A stretch of 64,000 nucleotides of DNA, taken from positions 1-64,000 of the forward strand of contig CAKSFP010000015.1 in the NCBI GenBank assembly GCA_934454585.1. Reading direction: 5' to 3'. A program made the translations under genes and the position numbers. The DNA comes from an uncultured Clostridia bacterium. Lineage in GTDB: Bacteria; Bacillota; Clostridia; UMGS1810. Positions within the stretch are counted from its first letter, which is position 1. The number at the start of each line of letters is the position of its first letter. Shown one piece after another: positions 53,151 to 62,693 of the stretch. The notes under the pieces were generated by a model. The model worked only from the letters and a program-made list of their open reading frames with translations, did not search any database and was not told the DNA's origin.

Positions 53151-55844
53151 GTGAAAAAAAGAATAATCAGCACTCTGCTCGTTGTTGCGTTGCTGCTTTC
53201 GTTTTCAGCGGCTGCTTTTGCCGACGGTGGCGACGGATATTCACTGCGTAATCAGGAACTTTTTGAGTCACAACAGGAGTTTTTAAGAACGATAGGGTTG
53301 TTGGATAAAAAAGAGACAATCCTGCCGTCGGATATAATAACAAGAGGCAGATTTGCAAAGCTGGTGTGTGACGCTGTGAAGATGTCCGCAAATGCACCGG
53401 CGGATGATGAAAAAACCGTGTTTTCGGATGTTGAGGCGGGTCACATCTATTCCGATTCGATTTATGCACTGTACTCTATGAAGGTGATAAAGGGTGACGG
53501 CGCAAAATTCTATCCGAATGACGGCATATCTTACAGTGAAGCGCTCCATATGTTCCTTTGTGCAATGGGCTACGGCGATTACATAGGATACAGCGGCGGT
53601 TATCCTGCCGGCGATTATAAAATAGCCAAAAGAATAGGAATTGATAATTACGGCGAGAACGATACAAACGCGGAAAATCTGATTGCTCTCGCAGTTGACT
53701 GTCTCAAGGCGCAAATGCTCGAGATTGTTTCATATTCAAAAGACAATGCCGAATATGATAACAAAGATTCAGATACCATTCTTGAGAAATATTTCGGCAT
53801 AGACTACGGTGTTGGCATTTTGGAGAGTGACGGAGTCGTTTCTATAAATCCCGCCTGCAAAGCTGACTCCAAAACCGTTGTTATTGACGGGGAGTCGTTT
53901 TCCTCGAATCTGAAGTTCGGACAGAGGCCGGGACTCAATGTTGAATATTACTATAAGAGCGACAACAAAGAGCTTGTTTACCTGTATACCGATGACGAAA
54001 ATGATGTATTTGAATTAAATGCTGATGACATAATCGAATTTTCGGATATGGCATATAAGTATGATGAAGGAGGACGCAGCAAAACCCTGCGGCTCAAACA
54101 GAGCATTGCTGTTGTATACAATGATGAATTGATGCAGAATTTTGAATCGTCATTGATGGTTCCGGCAGACGGTCATGTTATGCTTATCGATAACAACCGT
54201 GACGGAGCATATGAGGTTTTGTATGTGTTCTCCTACACATCATTTCTTGTAAGGGGTGTTACCGAGGGTGACGACAGCATTACTGTTTTTCCGGACAGCA
54301 AACTCGGAATTAAACCGCTTAAGATTTCGATGGATTCAAGAGAGAAAACACTTATCCGCAGCGAAAAAGGTTTTGTTGATTACAAGGCGATAAAAGCCGG
54401 TGTTTCTGTGTCGGCATATCTTGTCGATTCGGGTGCTTCGTACTATACCTGTCACGAGGCAATTGTGTCCGGCAAAACTATTAAGGGAGATATCACATCC
54501 GTCAATACGAGTGAAAATACCTATACGATTAACGGCAAAGACTACAAATTTACGCATCTGTTTGAAACAGTCAAGGCATCCGGCGTGGGTGTGACTTCGG
54601 GACTGACTTTTTATCTGAACCATGAGGACAAAATTGTGGATATCGGCTATGATGATTCGGGAGAGATGGCATACGGTTACATTCTTGATGCGGGGAGCAG
54701 CAATAATTCCTTTGACGGAACGGTCATTCAGGTTAAAATGTTCAGCGAACTGGGCAGGATAGTAATATATGATTTATCAAACAAAAAGATAACTGTTGAC
54801 GGAACGGCATACAAAAACAATACCGCCGTTGCTGTCGAACCGAAGCTGTTCAATACGGACGGAAGTGTAAAAAAACAACTCATACGCTACGGAGTAAACA
54901 GTGACAAAGAAATAGTCGAAGTTGATTTTGCCAATGATATAATTCAGTCATCAAGGGCAGAGGACAACAATACTCTGTTCAGATTAATACCTGAGACAAC
55001 GCTTTATTACAAGAAAAACATAACCACATTTTCAAACAGGATTAAAATCGGCGATTCAACACTTATCATGAAAATGACGGGAAGTGCGTCGGCGGATGAC
55101 GAATCCGAATTTTCAATAATAACGGCGGATGATATAACAAGTGAAGGAAAATATCTTGTGGAGGCATATACAAAAGATCCGCTTGCGGTCAATGCGAATG
55201 TGGTTATATTAAAGTATAATTATGACGATTTGCCCATTGACTCCAAGCCTGTGATTGTCAAAAATGCTTTTTCAGCGTTAAATGAAGCGGGGGAAAAATC
55301 CGTTTCGCTTATAGTTGACGGTCAGGACGGAGAACAGAAACTTGTTTGCAAAAATGCCGATGTGGCGAATAAAGCAAAAGCCGTCTCGGTCTCGGATTTG
55401 AACACATATAAGGTTAAAGTCGGGGATGTTGTAAAATATGCAACGGACAAAAACGGTGAGGTTGATACCATCAGAATTATTTATAAATATGACAGCGATA
55501 CAATGTTGAATGCATTTACACCCAATATGTCCAATGTATTTAATAACAACAGGGTAATCAAAGGCTATGTATATGATATTTCTCAGAACTATATAAAGGT
55601 TATGTATACCGAGCCTTCGGGTCTTTCTTCAGAGAGTGTCATTTCGGCGGCGGATTATGAAATTTATGATTTCTCCGGATTTACTTCATTTGTAGTTGAA
55701 ACATCGGCGGCAACAAGAGGAAATACGGTTGTGGATTACGGTTCATTGAGCGATATCGACTCATATACAAATAGCTGGAATTCAAGTGAGATTATAGTGT
55801 GTACGGATAACGGAAACGGAAGGCTGCTTATTATAAGGAGATAG
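53151..55844 (+). CDS. large surface protein with N-terminal SLH domains (paralogue of 23519)
   Basis: 897 residues beginning at a GTG with GGAGGA upstream. Signal peptide (about 1-25), SLH-type region (about 35-185; RGRFAKLVCDAV, FSDVEAGHIYSDSIYALYSM), then about 700 residues of beta-rich repeats (for instance IKGDITSVNTSENTYTING). Length and plan are nearly equal to the 892-residue protein at 23519. No enzyme motif. Likely wall-anchored receptor or S-layer-like component. Confidence 0.88.
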   Translation: MKKRIISTLLVVALLLSFSAAAFADGGDGYSLRNQELFESQQEFLRTIGLLDKKETILPSDIITRGRFAKLVCDAVKMSANAPADDEKTVFSDVEAGHIYSDSIYALYSMKVIKGDGAKFYPNDGISYSEALHMFLCAMGYGDYIGYSGGYPAGDYKIAKRIGIDNYGENDTNAENLIALAVDCLKAQMLEIVSYSKDNAEYDNKDSDTILEKYFGIDYGVGILESDGVVSINPACKADSKTVVIDGESFSSNLKFGQRPGLNVEYYYKSDNKELVYLYTDDENDVFELNADDIIEFSDMAYKYDEGGRSKTLRLKQSIAVVYNDELMQNFESSLMVPADGHVMLIDNNRDGAYEVLYVFSYTSFLVRGVTEGDDSITVFPDSKLGIKPLKISMDSREKTLIRSEKGFVDYKAIKAGVSVSAYLVDSGASYYTCHEAIVSGKTIKGDITSVNTSENTYTINGKDYKFTHLFETVKASGVGVTSGLTFYLNHEDKIVDIGYDDSGEMAYGYILDAGSSNNSFDGTVIQVKMFSELGRIVIYDLSNKKITVDGTAYKNNTAVAVEPKLFNTDGSVKKQLIRYGVNSDKEIVEVDFANDIIQSSRAEDNNTLFRLIPETTLYYKKNITTFSNRIKIGDSTLIMKMTGSASADDESEFSIITADDITSEGKYLVEAYTKDPLAVNANVVILKYNYDDLPIDSKPVIVKNAFSALNEAGEKSVSLIVDGQDGEQKLVCKNADVANKAKAVSVSDLNTYKVKVGDVVKYATDKNGEVDTIRIIYKYDSDTMLNAFTPNMSNVFNNNRVIKGYVYDISQNYIKVMYTEPSGLSSESVISAADYEIYDFSGFTSFVVETSAATRGNTVVDYGSLSDIDSYTNSWNSSEIIVCTDNGNGRLLIIRR

Positions 55845-55846
55845 CT

Positions 55847-58800
55847 ATGACACATTTTTGGAAAAACAGATTATATAGACAATTAGGAATAGCCATTTTT
55901 GCGAGCTTTATTATTGCACTCACGGTTTTTTCAATAAAAGGTGCGCAAGCCTCCGCATTGTATAGTACAAGTTTCAAGGGAACGGTTTGCACTGACAAAC
56001 AGTATAATATAGTTTTTGACAAAGCCGTCGAAGCTGAGACGGTTTTGCCGGAGAATTTTTATCTGAACAGCGAAAGACTCACGGATGATGATATTTCGGT
56101 TGAATTGGGAGCGGATTTAAGAACGGTTAATTTCATTTTCAGGACACAGCTGTTCAACCCGGGAAGCGAGTATTCTCTCACTGTTGACGGTATCAGGTAT
56201 GCCGACGGAGAATATGTTAACATTGCGCAGCTTGATGCTGTCGGTATGGGAGAGAATAGATTTGAAAACAGCTGTTACCTTTTGTACGGCGACAAAAAGT
56301 ATACATTTAACGGCAGAGTAAAGGGAACTTTAAGCGGCGAAAGTATTGTCCAAAACAATTCTTCGGACATAAAATCATTTGAAGTTTGCTTTGAAATTTA
56401 TGAGAACGGTGTGTTGGCAAAGGAGGTTTTCGGTGACAGCGTAAGCATTAAACCCGGGGAGCACAAAACCGTGTCTGCCGATGTTGATGTTTCAAAACAA
56501 AATGATGTGTTCATGTATGTCAGAGAGACGGGCGGTGGCAGATGTACCCAAAGTGTGGAAGTTACGAAGCAGAGAACCGCAAGCGGGATGTATCTTGTGG
56601 AGGAAACCTTTTCCGACACTTTATCGGATGCCCAAACGGGAACGCCGTTGCTTTCGGGTTGGTCTTTTGATTTGGGCGGCGGCAAAGTCGGCAAAAATAG
56701 CGGGGAACTGGTGATAAATGATGTCTCCTTGAGCGCCGGCGTTACCGCAGAAAAAGATTTTATGGCAGTAACATCGGGCAGGATTACTTTTGAAACATCA
56801 TGCCGCGGCAGCGATACCATAAACGGTTTTACCATAAAACTCGGGGGATACAGAAAGAAATATGACGCTGCTGCAGTGTATCTTATATTCACAAAAGGAT
56901 ATCTCAATGTCTATAACGGAATAGAGAGAGAACGGATTTCGGCATACGAAAATGACAAGAGATACAACATCAAGGTTGTGACGGATTTGGACAGCAAAAC
57001 ATATGATGTTGTTCTCAACGGTGTGACAGTCGCAAAAGGATTTGGATTTTTTCAGGCTGTGGATACTATATGCAGTATAGAGTTTGTAACTACCGACAGG
57101 CAATCCTTGTCGGCAAATGTCTCCTATGTTGATGTGTACACCGGATATGAGTTGAATGAAAAATTCAGAAGTTCTGCCGAAGGTTCATTTTCGGATGAAT
57201 GGCAAACAAGCGGAAATGTTCGGGCATCCGCCATTGCCTCAGGCAGGACAAATGATTCGTTATCTGCAAATATTATAAACGGTTCATTCGCTAAGCAATT
57301 AAATATAGCCGATGAGACGGAGTTTGGTTTTTCATTTATGGTCAAGTCGGGCACATTTACCGGTGATTTCGGCGGTTTGAACATTACTGTCGCCAACAAC
57401 AAATTATCGGTTAACGGACAACAAACTGCGGATATCATTAAGAATGTATGGTACGATGTAAAAATTCTGAAAACCCAAAATAATCTGAATAGGGTGTATG
57501 TAAACGGTGTGCCGAATGATACGGTTTCTGTTGCGATTCCGCAGAGCGTTACCGTTTCATTCAGCGGAAACGGCAATGTTTTGGTTGATGATATCTATGC
57601 CTTCGCAACATATTCATATCCCGAAATAAAAGTTGAAAATGCGTCAGACAGTGGATACGATGTGCATATGCTCAGCTATAATATGTGGCGCGAGGGAACA
57701 CACTTCGGTTGGGACAGGCTTGTTCCTTATTATGAGCGGACGCCTTATCTCGGATATTATGATGACGGAAACAGGGCGGCAATGGATGTTCAAATTAAAT
57801 GGCTCAGGGAACATTCTGTTAATACCTTGGTATTTCCGTTTGTAAGGGACAGTTCAAATGCCGGAAACCCGATAAAGCGATATTTGAGGGATTACGCGTT
57901 GAATGACGGTTACCTTAACTGTGATTTGAGCAATGAAATCAAGTTCGCGATTATGCTGTCAGGTATGGACACGAGCAATATACTTGGTTCCGATGATTTT
58001 AGAAATAATGTAGTGCCGTATCTTGCCGAGCATTATTTCAGAAATCCTAATTACGCGCGGATTGATAATAAGGCAGTTATATATATGTACACACTGTCCT
58101 CTTTTATAACCGTTTTCGGCAGTGAAGATAATGCGAGGGCGGAAATTGAATATCTAAACGATTATGCCAAGCAACTCGGTTATTCCGGTGTATACATAAT
58201 ATCATCGTGCGATGCAAATGATGATACGGCTGTAAAATCGGCAAAGAATATCGGGGCAGACGCAACATTTTTGTACAGCGCACCAAACATTGCGGGATAT
58301 CGGAACACTCAGAGCACATATAATGCCGTTGCTCTCTCGGCAGCGCAGAACAATGGCTTGGATTTTGTTCCCAATGTTTTTATGGGGTATAACGATATTG
58401 CCTGGAGAAAATCACTGACATACGGTGACGGTGCGCTTACGCCGAGGTCGTTTGAAGCATTGCTTTCGTCCGTCAAAAATAAGATTGACAACGGAGAATG
58501 CCGCTTGGTTGCGTTGGGCGTATGGAATGAATTCGGCGAAGGTCATTACTTTATGCCGTCAAACAAATACGGATATATGTACTTGGATGCAACAGAGAAG
58601 GTCTTTGGCGGAAAACAATACTCATCATCCGATGAAATGCCGGGTCTGGAACTCAGAAACGAATGCGGCTGGCTATATATGAAAAATCGTGATGTGGAGC
58701 CGCTGTTTGACGAAATTGAGTACAATCCCGAGCAGTTGTCTGTTATAAGACAGTGGGATTTTTCATCGAGCGATACACAAGGTTGGGCGGCAGACAGCTC

Positions 58801-59173
58801 GGCAAGCCTTGTTTGCGAAAACGGAAATCTGGTGATTAAATCTCCGAAAAATACTACCCCGAGAATAAGGATTGATTTGTCGGGCGCAGAGATGAATGCA
58901 AGCAGATTGAAGTTTTTGCGCATAAGATTGGACGCCGGTTCCGGGCAAAACGGCTCGGTATACGGAATAATGTACTTAAGTACCGGTGCTTCCTCGGGTA
59001 TATATGTGAGAGTACCTTTGTATAAGGATGGAATTGGCACATATGTTGTTCCCGTTGATTCGGGAAACGGAGGCAGTATTTCGGAAATTGTGTTCTGGCC
59101 GATATACTTTAGAGGCGAAGCCCGGGGTGAACTTGCCGATGTATTAATAGATTCAATAGAGTTTCTCGGCTGA
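55847..59173 (+). CDS. giant secreted GH99-like (WbsX-type) glycan-active protein
   Basis: 1108 residues. Signal-anchor (about 12-35), Ig-like domain (about 40-135), further beta domain, two LamG-like domains (about 250-425 and 430-590), then a TIM-barrel domain (about 600-940) with SYNMWREGTHFGWDRLVPY, DVQIKWLREHSVNTLVFPF, KFAIMLSG and GVWNEFGEGHYFMPS, the signature of the GH99-like/WbsX family, and a C-terminal CBM-like domain (about 970-1108). GH99 relatives cleave internal alpha-mannosides or related links. Last gene of the cassette; starts 2 bp after the SLH protein. Confidence 0.85.
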   Translation: MTHFWKNRLYRQLGIAIFASFIIALTVFSIKGAQASALYSTSFKGTVCTDKQYNIVFDKAVEAETVLPENFYLNSERLTDDDISVELGADLRTVNFIFRTQLFNPGSEYSLTVDGIRYADGEYVNIAQLDAVGMGENRFENSCYLLYGDKKYTFNGRVKGTLSGESIVQNNSSDIKSFEVCFEIYENGVLAKEVFGDSVSIKPGEHKTVSADVDVSKQNDVFMYVRETGGGRCTQSVEVTKQRTASGMYLVEETFSDTLSDAQTGTPLLSGWSFDLGGGKVGKNSGELVINDVSLSAGVTAEKDFMAVTSGRITFETSCRGSDTINGFTIKLGGYRKKYDAAAVYLIFTKGYLNVYNGIERERISAYENDKRYNIKVVTDLDSKTYDVVLNGVTVAKGFGFFQAVDTICSIEFVTTDRQSLSANVSYVDVYTGYELNEKFRSSAEGSFSDEWQTSGNVRASAIASGRTNDSLSANIINGSFAKQLNIADETEFGFSFMVKSGTFTGDFGGLNITVANNKLSVNGQQTADIIKNVWYDVKILKTQNNLNRVYVNGVPNDTVSVAIPQSVTVSFSGNGNVLVDDIYAFATYSYPEIKVENASDSGYDVHMLSYNMWREGTHFGWDRLVPYYERTPYLGYYDDGNRAAMDVQIKWLREHSVNTLVFPFVRDSSNAGNPIKRYLRDYALNDGYLNCDLSNEIKFAIMLSGMDTSNILGSDDFRNNVVPYLAEHYFRNPNYARIDNKAVIYMYTLSSFITVFGSEDNARAEIEYLNDYAKQLGYSGVYIISSCDANDDTAVKSAKNIGADATFLYSAPNIAGYRNTQSTYNAVALSAAQNNGLDFVPNVFMGYNDIAWRKSLTYGDGALTPRSFEALLSSVKNKIDNGECRLVALGVWNEFGEGHYFMPSNKYGYMYLDATEKVFGGKQYSSSDEMPGLELRNECGWLYMKNRDVEPLFDEIEYNPEQLSVIRQWDFSSSDTQGWAADSSASLVCENGNLVIKSPKNTTPRIRIDLSGAEMNASRLKFLRIRLDAGSGQNGSVYGIMYLSTGASSGIYVRVPLYKDGIGTYVVPVDSGNGGSISEIVFWPIYFRGEARGELADVLIDSIEFLG

Positions 59174-59270
59174 TGATTTTATGGTGAGTTTAATCCATAA
59201 TGAGATAAACATAGGACATACAAAAAAATCAGTCAATATGATATAATTCAAAAAGAAAGAGGTGTTTATT

Positions 59271-60743
59271 TTGAAAAAAAATATTAAAAAAATCACTGCA
59301 TTACTCATGACAACTGCTGTTTTGGTGCTTTCGGCAACAGGCTGTGCACAACTCACAGGAAAAACGCAGGAGGATGTTATCGTGTGGTATATGCAAAAAC
59401 CGACAAGCGATATGTCACATCAAAACATGGTTGAGGAAGCTGCAAACGAAATTATTTACAAAGAATTGGGCGTCAAACTTAAGTTTGAGTTTGTTGACAG
59501 CGGCGCTTGGGCAGAAAAGAAAAATGTGCTGATTTCATCCGGAGAGGAATTTGACATAATTTCTGATAACGGTACATCTTTCGTAAATAATGCAAGCAAA
59601 ATGGCATATGTAGATATCGGCGAATATCTCAGTAAGTATGGCGAAGATATTTTGGCGAAGGTGGATAAAAACGCTTGGGAAGCAGTTAAGGTGAACGGAA
59701 AAGTAGTGGGAATTCCCGGACAGAGTTTCTATGTTCCGTATAACAGCTTCGCATTCAAAGCCGATATTGTTAAAAAATATAATATCGATTACAAGGATAT
59801 AAAAACAATAGAAGATCTGGAACCGATACTTGAAACAATCAAGCAAAACGAACAGGGAATATATCCTATATGCGCTTTGGCGAATACGCCTATCCCGATG
59901 CAATTTTCGGACAACGAGGTTTATTCAACGGTAAGCGGTATTATGTTCGATATAGAGAACGACAAGTTTATTTCGGAAATCGATTCGCAGTGGTTTTTGA
60001 AACGAACCAAAATCACAAATGATTTCTATAAAAAAGGTTACATACCGGCAGACGCAATTTCAAAGACGGAAACCGTTTCGGAAATTAAGAGCGGCAAGTA
60101 CGCGATTTTTACAGGCAGAAGAAATGCCGAAAAAACGAGCAGCCTTTACGGATTCGAGTGTGTAGAGTCTGACCCGACTTACGGATATATTAATTCGGCA
60201 AACATTCTTAACTCGGTGAACGCCGTAAGCAGGACTTCAAAGCATCCTGACAAAGCAATTCAGGTTTTGAATCTTATTTGGAAAGACAGAAATCTTTCAA
60301 ACCTTCTTGCATATGGTATAGAAAATGTTGATTATGAAGTAGTATCCGGAAAAGGAACCGACGATATATCTATCCTGCCTAAATCGGGTAATGAAGTCAA
60401 ATGGTCGATTTGGCACAACTGGCTTGGACCCCTTTGGGATCAGTGGGATTCAACTTGGAACCGCACAGAGGCACTCGAAGAAATGCGCAGACTGAATGAA
60501 GAGGCGAGTTGTTCACCGATATTAGGTTTCTATCCTGAACTTTCCGAACTCAAGACGGAGTGCGCAGCTATTTCTTCAATTCAAAAGGAAGCTGCATCGG
60601 TATTCTGCACGGGAAGTATGCCCGATTATGATGCGTATGTTAACACTGTTAAGACAAAGTATAAAGATGCCGGTATCGATAAGGTAATCGATACAATGCA
60701 GAAACAGTATGAAGAATGGAAAAAGACTAAAGCGGAGGATTAA
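59271..60743 (+). CDS. extracellular solute-binding lipoprotein, second importer
   Basis: 490 residues with lipobox ending in SATGC (Cys25), and two-lobe binding fold. GAGGTG (59259-59264) is spaced 6 bp from the TTG at 59271; a GTG at 59262 is in frame but lies inside that site. A TATAAT box at 59242-59247 suggests a promoter whose -35 is not recognisable. Same family as the protein at 17623, but clearly diverged, so a different oligosaccharide is likely. Confidence 0.88.
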   Translation: MKKNIKKITALLMTTAVLVLSATGCAQLTGKTQEDVIVWYMQKPTSDMSHQNMVEEAANEIIYKELGVKLKFEFVDSGAWAEKKNVLISSGEEFDIISDNGTSFVNNASKMAYVDIGEYLSKYGEDILAKVDKNAWEAVKVNGKVVGIPGQSFYVPYNSFAFKADIVKKYNIDYKDIKTIEDLEPILETIKQNEQGIYPICALANTPIPMQFSDNEVYSTVSGIMFDIENDKFISEIDSQWFLKRTKITNDFYKKGYIPADAISKTETVSEIKSGKYAIFTGRRNAEKTSSLYGFECVESDPTYGYINSANILNSVNAVSRTSKHPDKAIQVLNLIWKDRNLSNLLAYGIENVDYEVVSGKGTDDISILPKSGNEVKWSIWHNWLGPLWDQWDSTWNRTEALEEMRRLNEEASCSPILGFYPELSELKTECAAISSIQKEAASVFCTGSMPDYDAYVNTVKTKYKDAGIDKVIDTMQKQYEEWKKTKAED

Positions 60744-60746
60744 TAT

Positions 60747-61688
60747 ATGAACAGGGTATCTGCACCAAAAATAGGAATAACATCCAAGCTAAAACTCTCC
60801 AAAGATAACTTTGCTTTATTGGTACTGGCCCTTCCGGGTCTTATCACACTTATTTGTTTCAGGTATATTCCGATGTTCGGATTGTTATTGCCGTTCAAAA
60901 ACTATCAATATGACAAAGGCCTTTTCGGAAGTGATTGGTGCGGATTTGAAAATTTCAAGTTTCTTGTAAACAGTAAGGATGTCTTTCTTGCTACCGGAAA
61001 CACATTGTTTTATAATTTTGTGTTCATTATATCGGGCATTGTGTTGGGGATTATTACGGCTTTGCTGCTGAATGAATTATCATCAAGATTTGTAAAGCTT
61101 TATCACACGATACTGTATATTCCGCACTTTGTTTCCTGGGTTGTTGCGGCATACATCATCAATGTTTTGCTTAATGTTGATAACGGTATCATAAATCATC
61201 TTCTCATAAGCCTGGGGAAAGAACCGATATCATGGTATACCGAGAGTAAATACTGGCCCGGAATAATAATCATTGCAAACATATGGAAATCTGTAGGAAG
61301 TTCCGCAGTTATCTATTATGCGGCTTTAATAGGCATCAATCCCGAGTATTATGAAGCTGCCAAGATTGACGGCGCGGGAAAGCTGAAACAGATAATGTAT
61401 ATATCAATTCCCATGATAAAAAATGTGGTTATTGTAATGTTCATTATGAGTGTCGGCAGGATTATGTATGCTGATTTCGGATTGTTCTATAATGTGCCTA
61501 TGAATTCATCGCTTTTGTACAGCACGACGGATGTTCTCGATACATATGTGTACCGTTCACTTATAAACTTAAATGACATTGGTATGTCGTCTGCGGCAGC
61601 TTTTTATCAGGCAGTCATAGGATTTGTGCTGGTAGTGATTACAAACTTTGTTTGCAAAAAATTTGACCCTGACAGCGGTTTGTTTTAG
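60747..61688 (+). CDS. LplB-type ABC sugar transporter permease, second importer
   Basis: 313 residues, six membrane segments, coupling loop EAAKIDGAGKLKQIMYISIP, and the early GLFGSDWCGFENFKFLV also seen in the permease at 15728. GGAGG at the end of the upstream gene serves this ATG. Confidence 0.9.
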   Translation: MNRVSAPKIGITSKLKLSKDNFALLVLALPGLITLICFRYIPMFGLLLPFKNYQYDKGLFGSDWCGFENFKFLVNSKDVFLATGNTLFYNFVFIISGIVLGIITALLLNELSSRFVKLYHTILYIPHFVSWVVAAYIINVLLNVDNGIINHLLISLGKEPISWYTESKYWPGIIIIANIWKSVGSSAVIYYAALIGINPEYYEAAKIDGAGKLKQIMYISIPMIKNVVIVMFIMSVGRIMYADFGLFYNVPMNSSLLYSTTDVLDTYVYRSLINLNDIGMSSAAAFYQAVIGFVLVVITNFVCKKFDPDSGLF

Positions 61689-61707
61689 AGAGGGGAGTGA
61701 ACATATT

Positions 61708-62619
61708 ATGAATTCAAACAGCAGCATTAATGCTTATTCCGGTAAGAGAATTAAGCTTTCCAAGGTATTCATACACCTTGTTTTGATTATGATGTGCGTC
61801 GGGATTGTTCTTTCCTTTCTGATGGTCATAGGTGCATCGCTGCAAAGCGAGAAGGAGATACAAACACTGGGATTTAGAATTTTTCCGAAAAAGCTTTCAT
61901 TTGACGCATATAACAGTGTGTTTCATAATCCGGCTACATTGCTGAGATCGTATTATGTTACTTTTATTACAACGATAATCGGCGCTTTTTTGGGAACCCT
62001 TTTTACCGCCGGTTATGCATATGCACTTTCAAGGAGAGATTTCAAATACCGCAAAATGTTGAACTGGCTTAATATTATATCGCTTCTTTTCAACGGCGGA
62101 TTGGTTGCGACATATATTGTTATGACGCAATGGTATCATTTGAAAAACAGCATTTGGGTACTTATACTGCCTTTGATTTTCTCTCCGTGGAATGTCATAA
62201 TGATGAAAAGCTTTTTTTCATCACTCCCGTTTTCGATTATTGAATCGGCAAAACTGGACGGTGCCGGTGAGTACAGGATTTTCTTTAATTTCGTCATTCC
62301 TATGTCGAAACCGATTGTAGCGACAATCGCACTGTTTTTGACTTTGGTAATGTGGAACGATTATCAGCAATCCTTGCTTTATATAACGGACGAAGGGCTG
62401 TATAAACTTCAGTATCTGCTTATGAAAATCTTGAATGATATGACATTCCTGAACACAACGGCGGCAGAAATGGGAGTTAATTTGGAAGGTATGGTTTTCC
62501 CGACATCAAGTTTGAGGATGGCTATGTGTATTATAGTAGCCGGACCTATACTTTTTGTTTTTCCGTTTTTTCAGAAATATTTTGCCAAAGGTATATCCCT
62601 CGGCGGCGTGAAAGGTTAA
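61708..62619 (+). CDS. LplC-type ABC sugar transporter permease, second importer
   Basis: 303 residues with six membrane segments, coupling loop ESAKLDGAGEYRIFFNFVIP and the family end FFQKYFAKGISLGGVKG. GAGAGGGGAG lies before the ATG at 61708; the frame is open upstream from 61648 across the end of the previous gene, but that start is unlikely. No ATPase gene is adjacent. Confidence 0.9.
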   Translation: MNSNSSINAYSGKRIKLSKVFIHLVLIMMCVGIVLSFLMVIGASLQSEKEIQTLGFRIFPKKLSFDAYNSVFHNPATLLRSYYVTFITTIIGAFLGTLFTAGYAYALSRRDFKYRKMLNWLNIISLLFNGGLVATYIVMTQWYHLKNSIWVLILPLIFSPWNVIMMKSFFSSLPFSIIESAKLDGAGEYRIFFNFVIPMSKPIVATIALFLTLVMWNDYQQSLLYITDEGLYKLQYLLMKILNDMTFLNTTAAEMGVNLEGMVFPTSSLRMAMCIIVAGPILFVFPFFQKYFAKGISLGGVKG

Positions 62620-62629
62620 TTGTATGGTG

Positions 62630-62675
62630 AAAATAGGCACGAGACTGACAGAGTAAGTTGTCTTGTGCCTATTTT
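62630..62675 (+). terminator. terminator after the second importer
   Basis: A 16-bp stem with one G-T pair (62630-62645 with 62660-62675), ending in TTTT. The next gene starts 18 bp later, so readthrough may still supply it. Confidence 0.75.
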
Positions 62676-62693
62676 GGATAAGGAGAGAAGACT

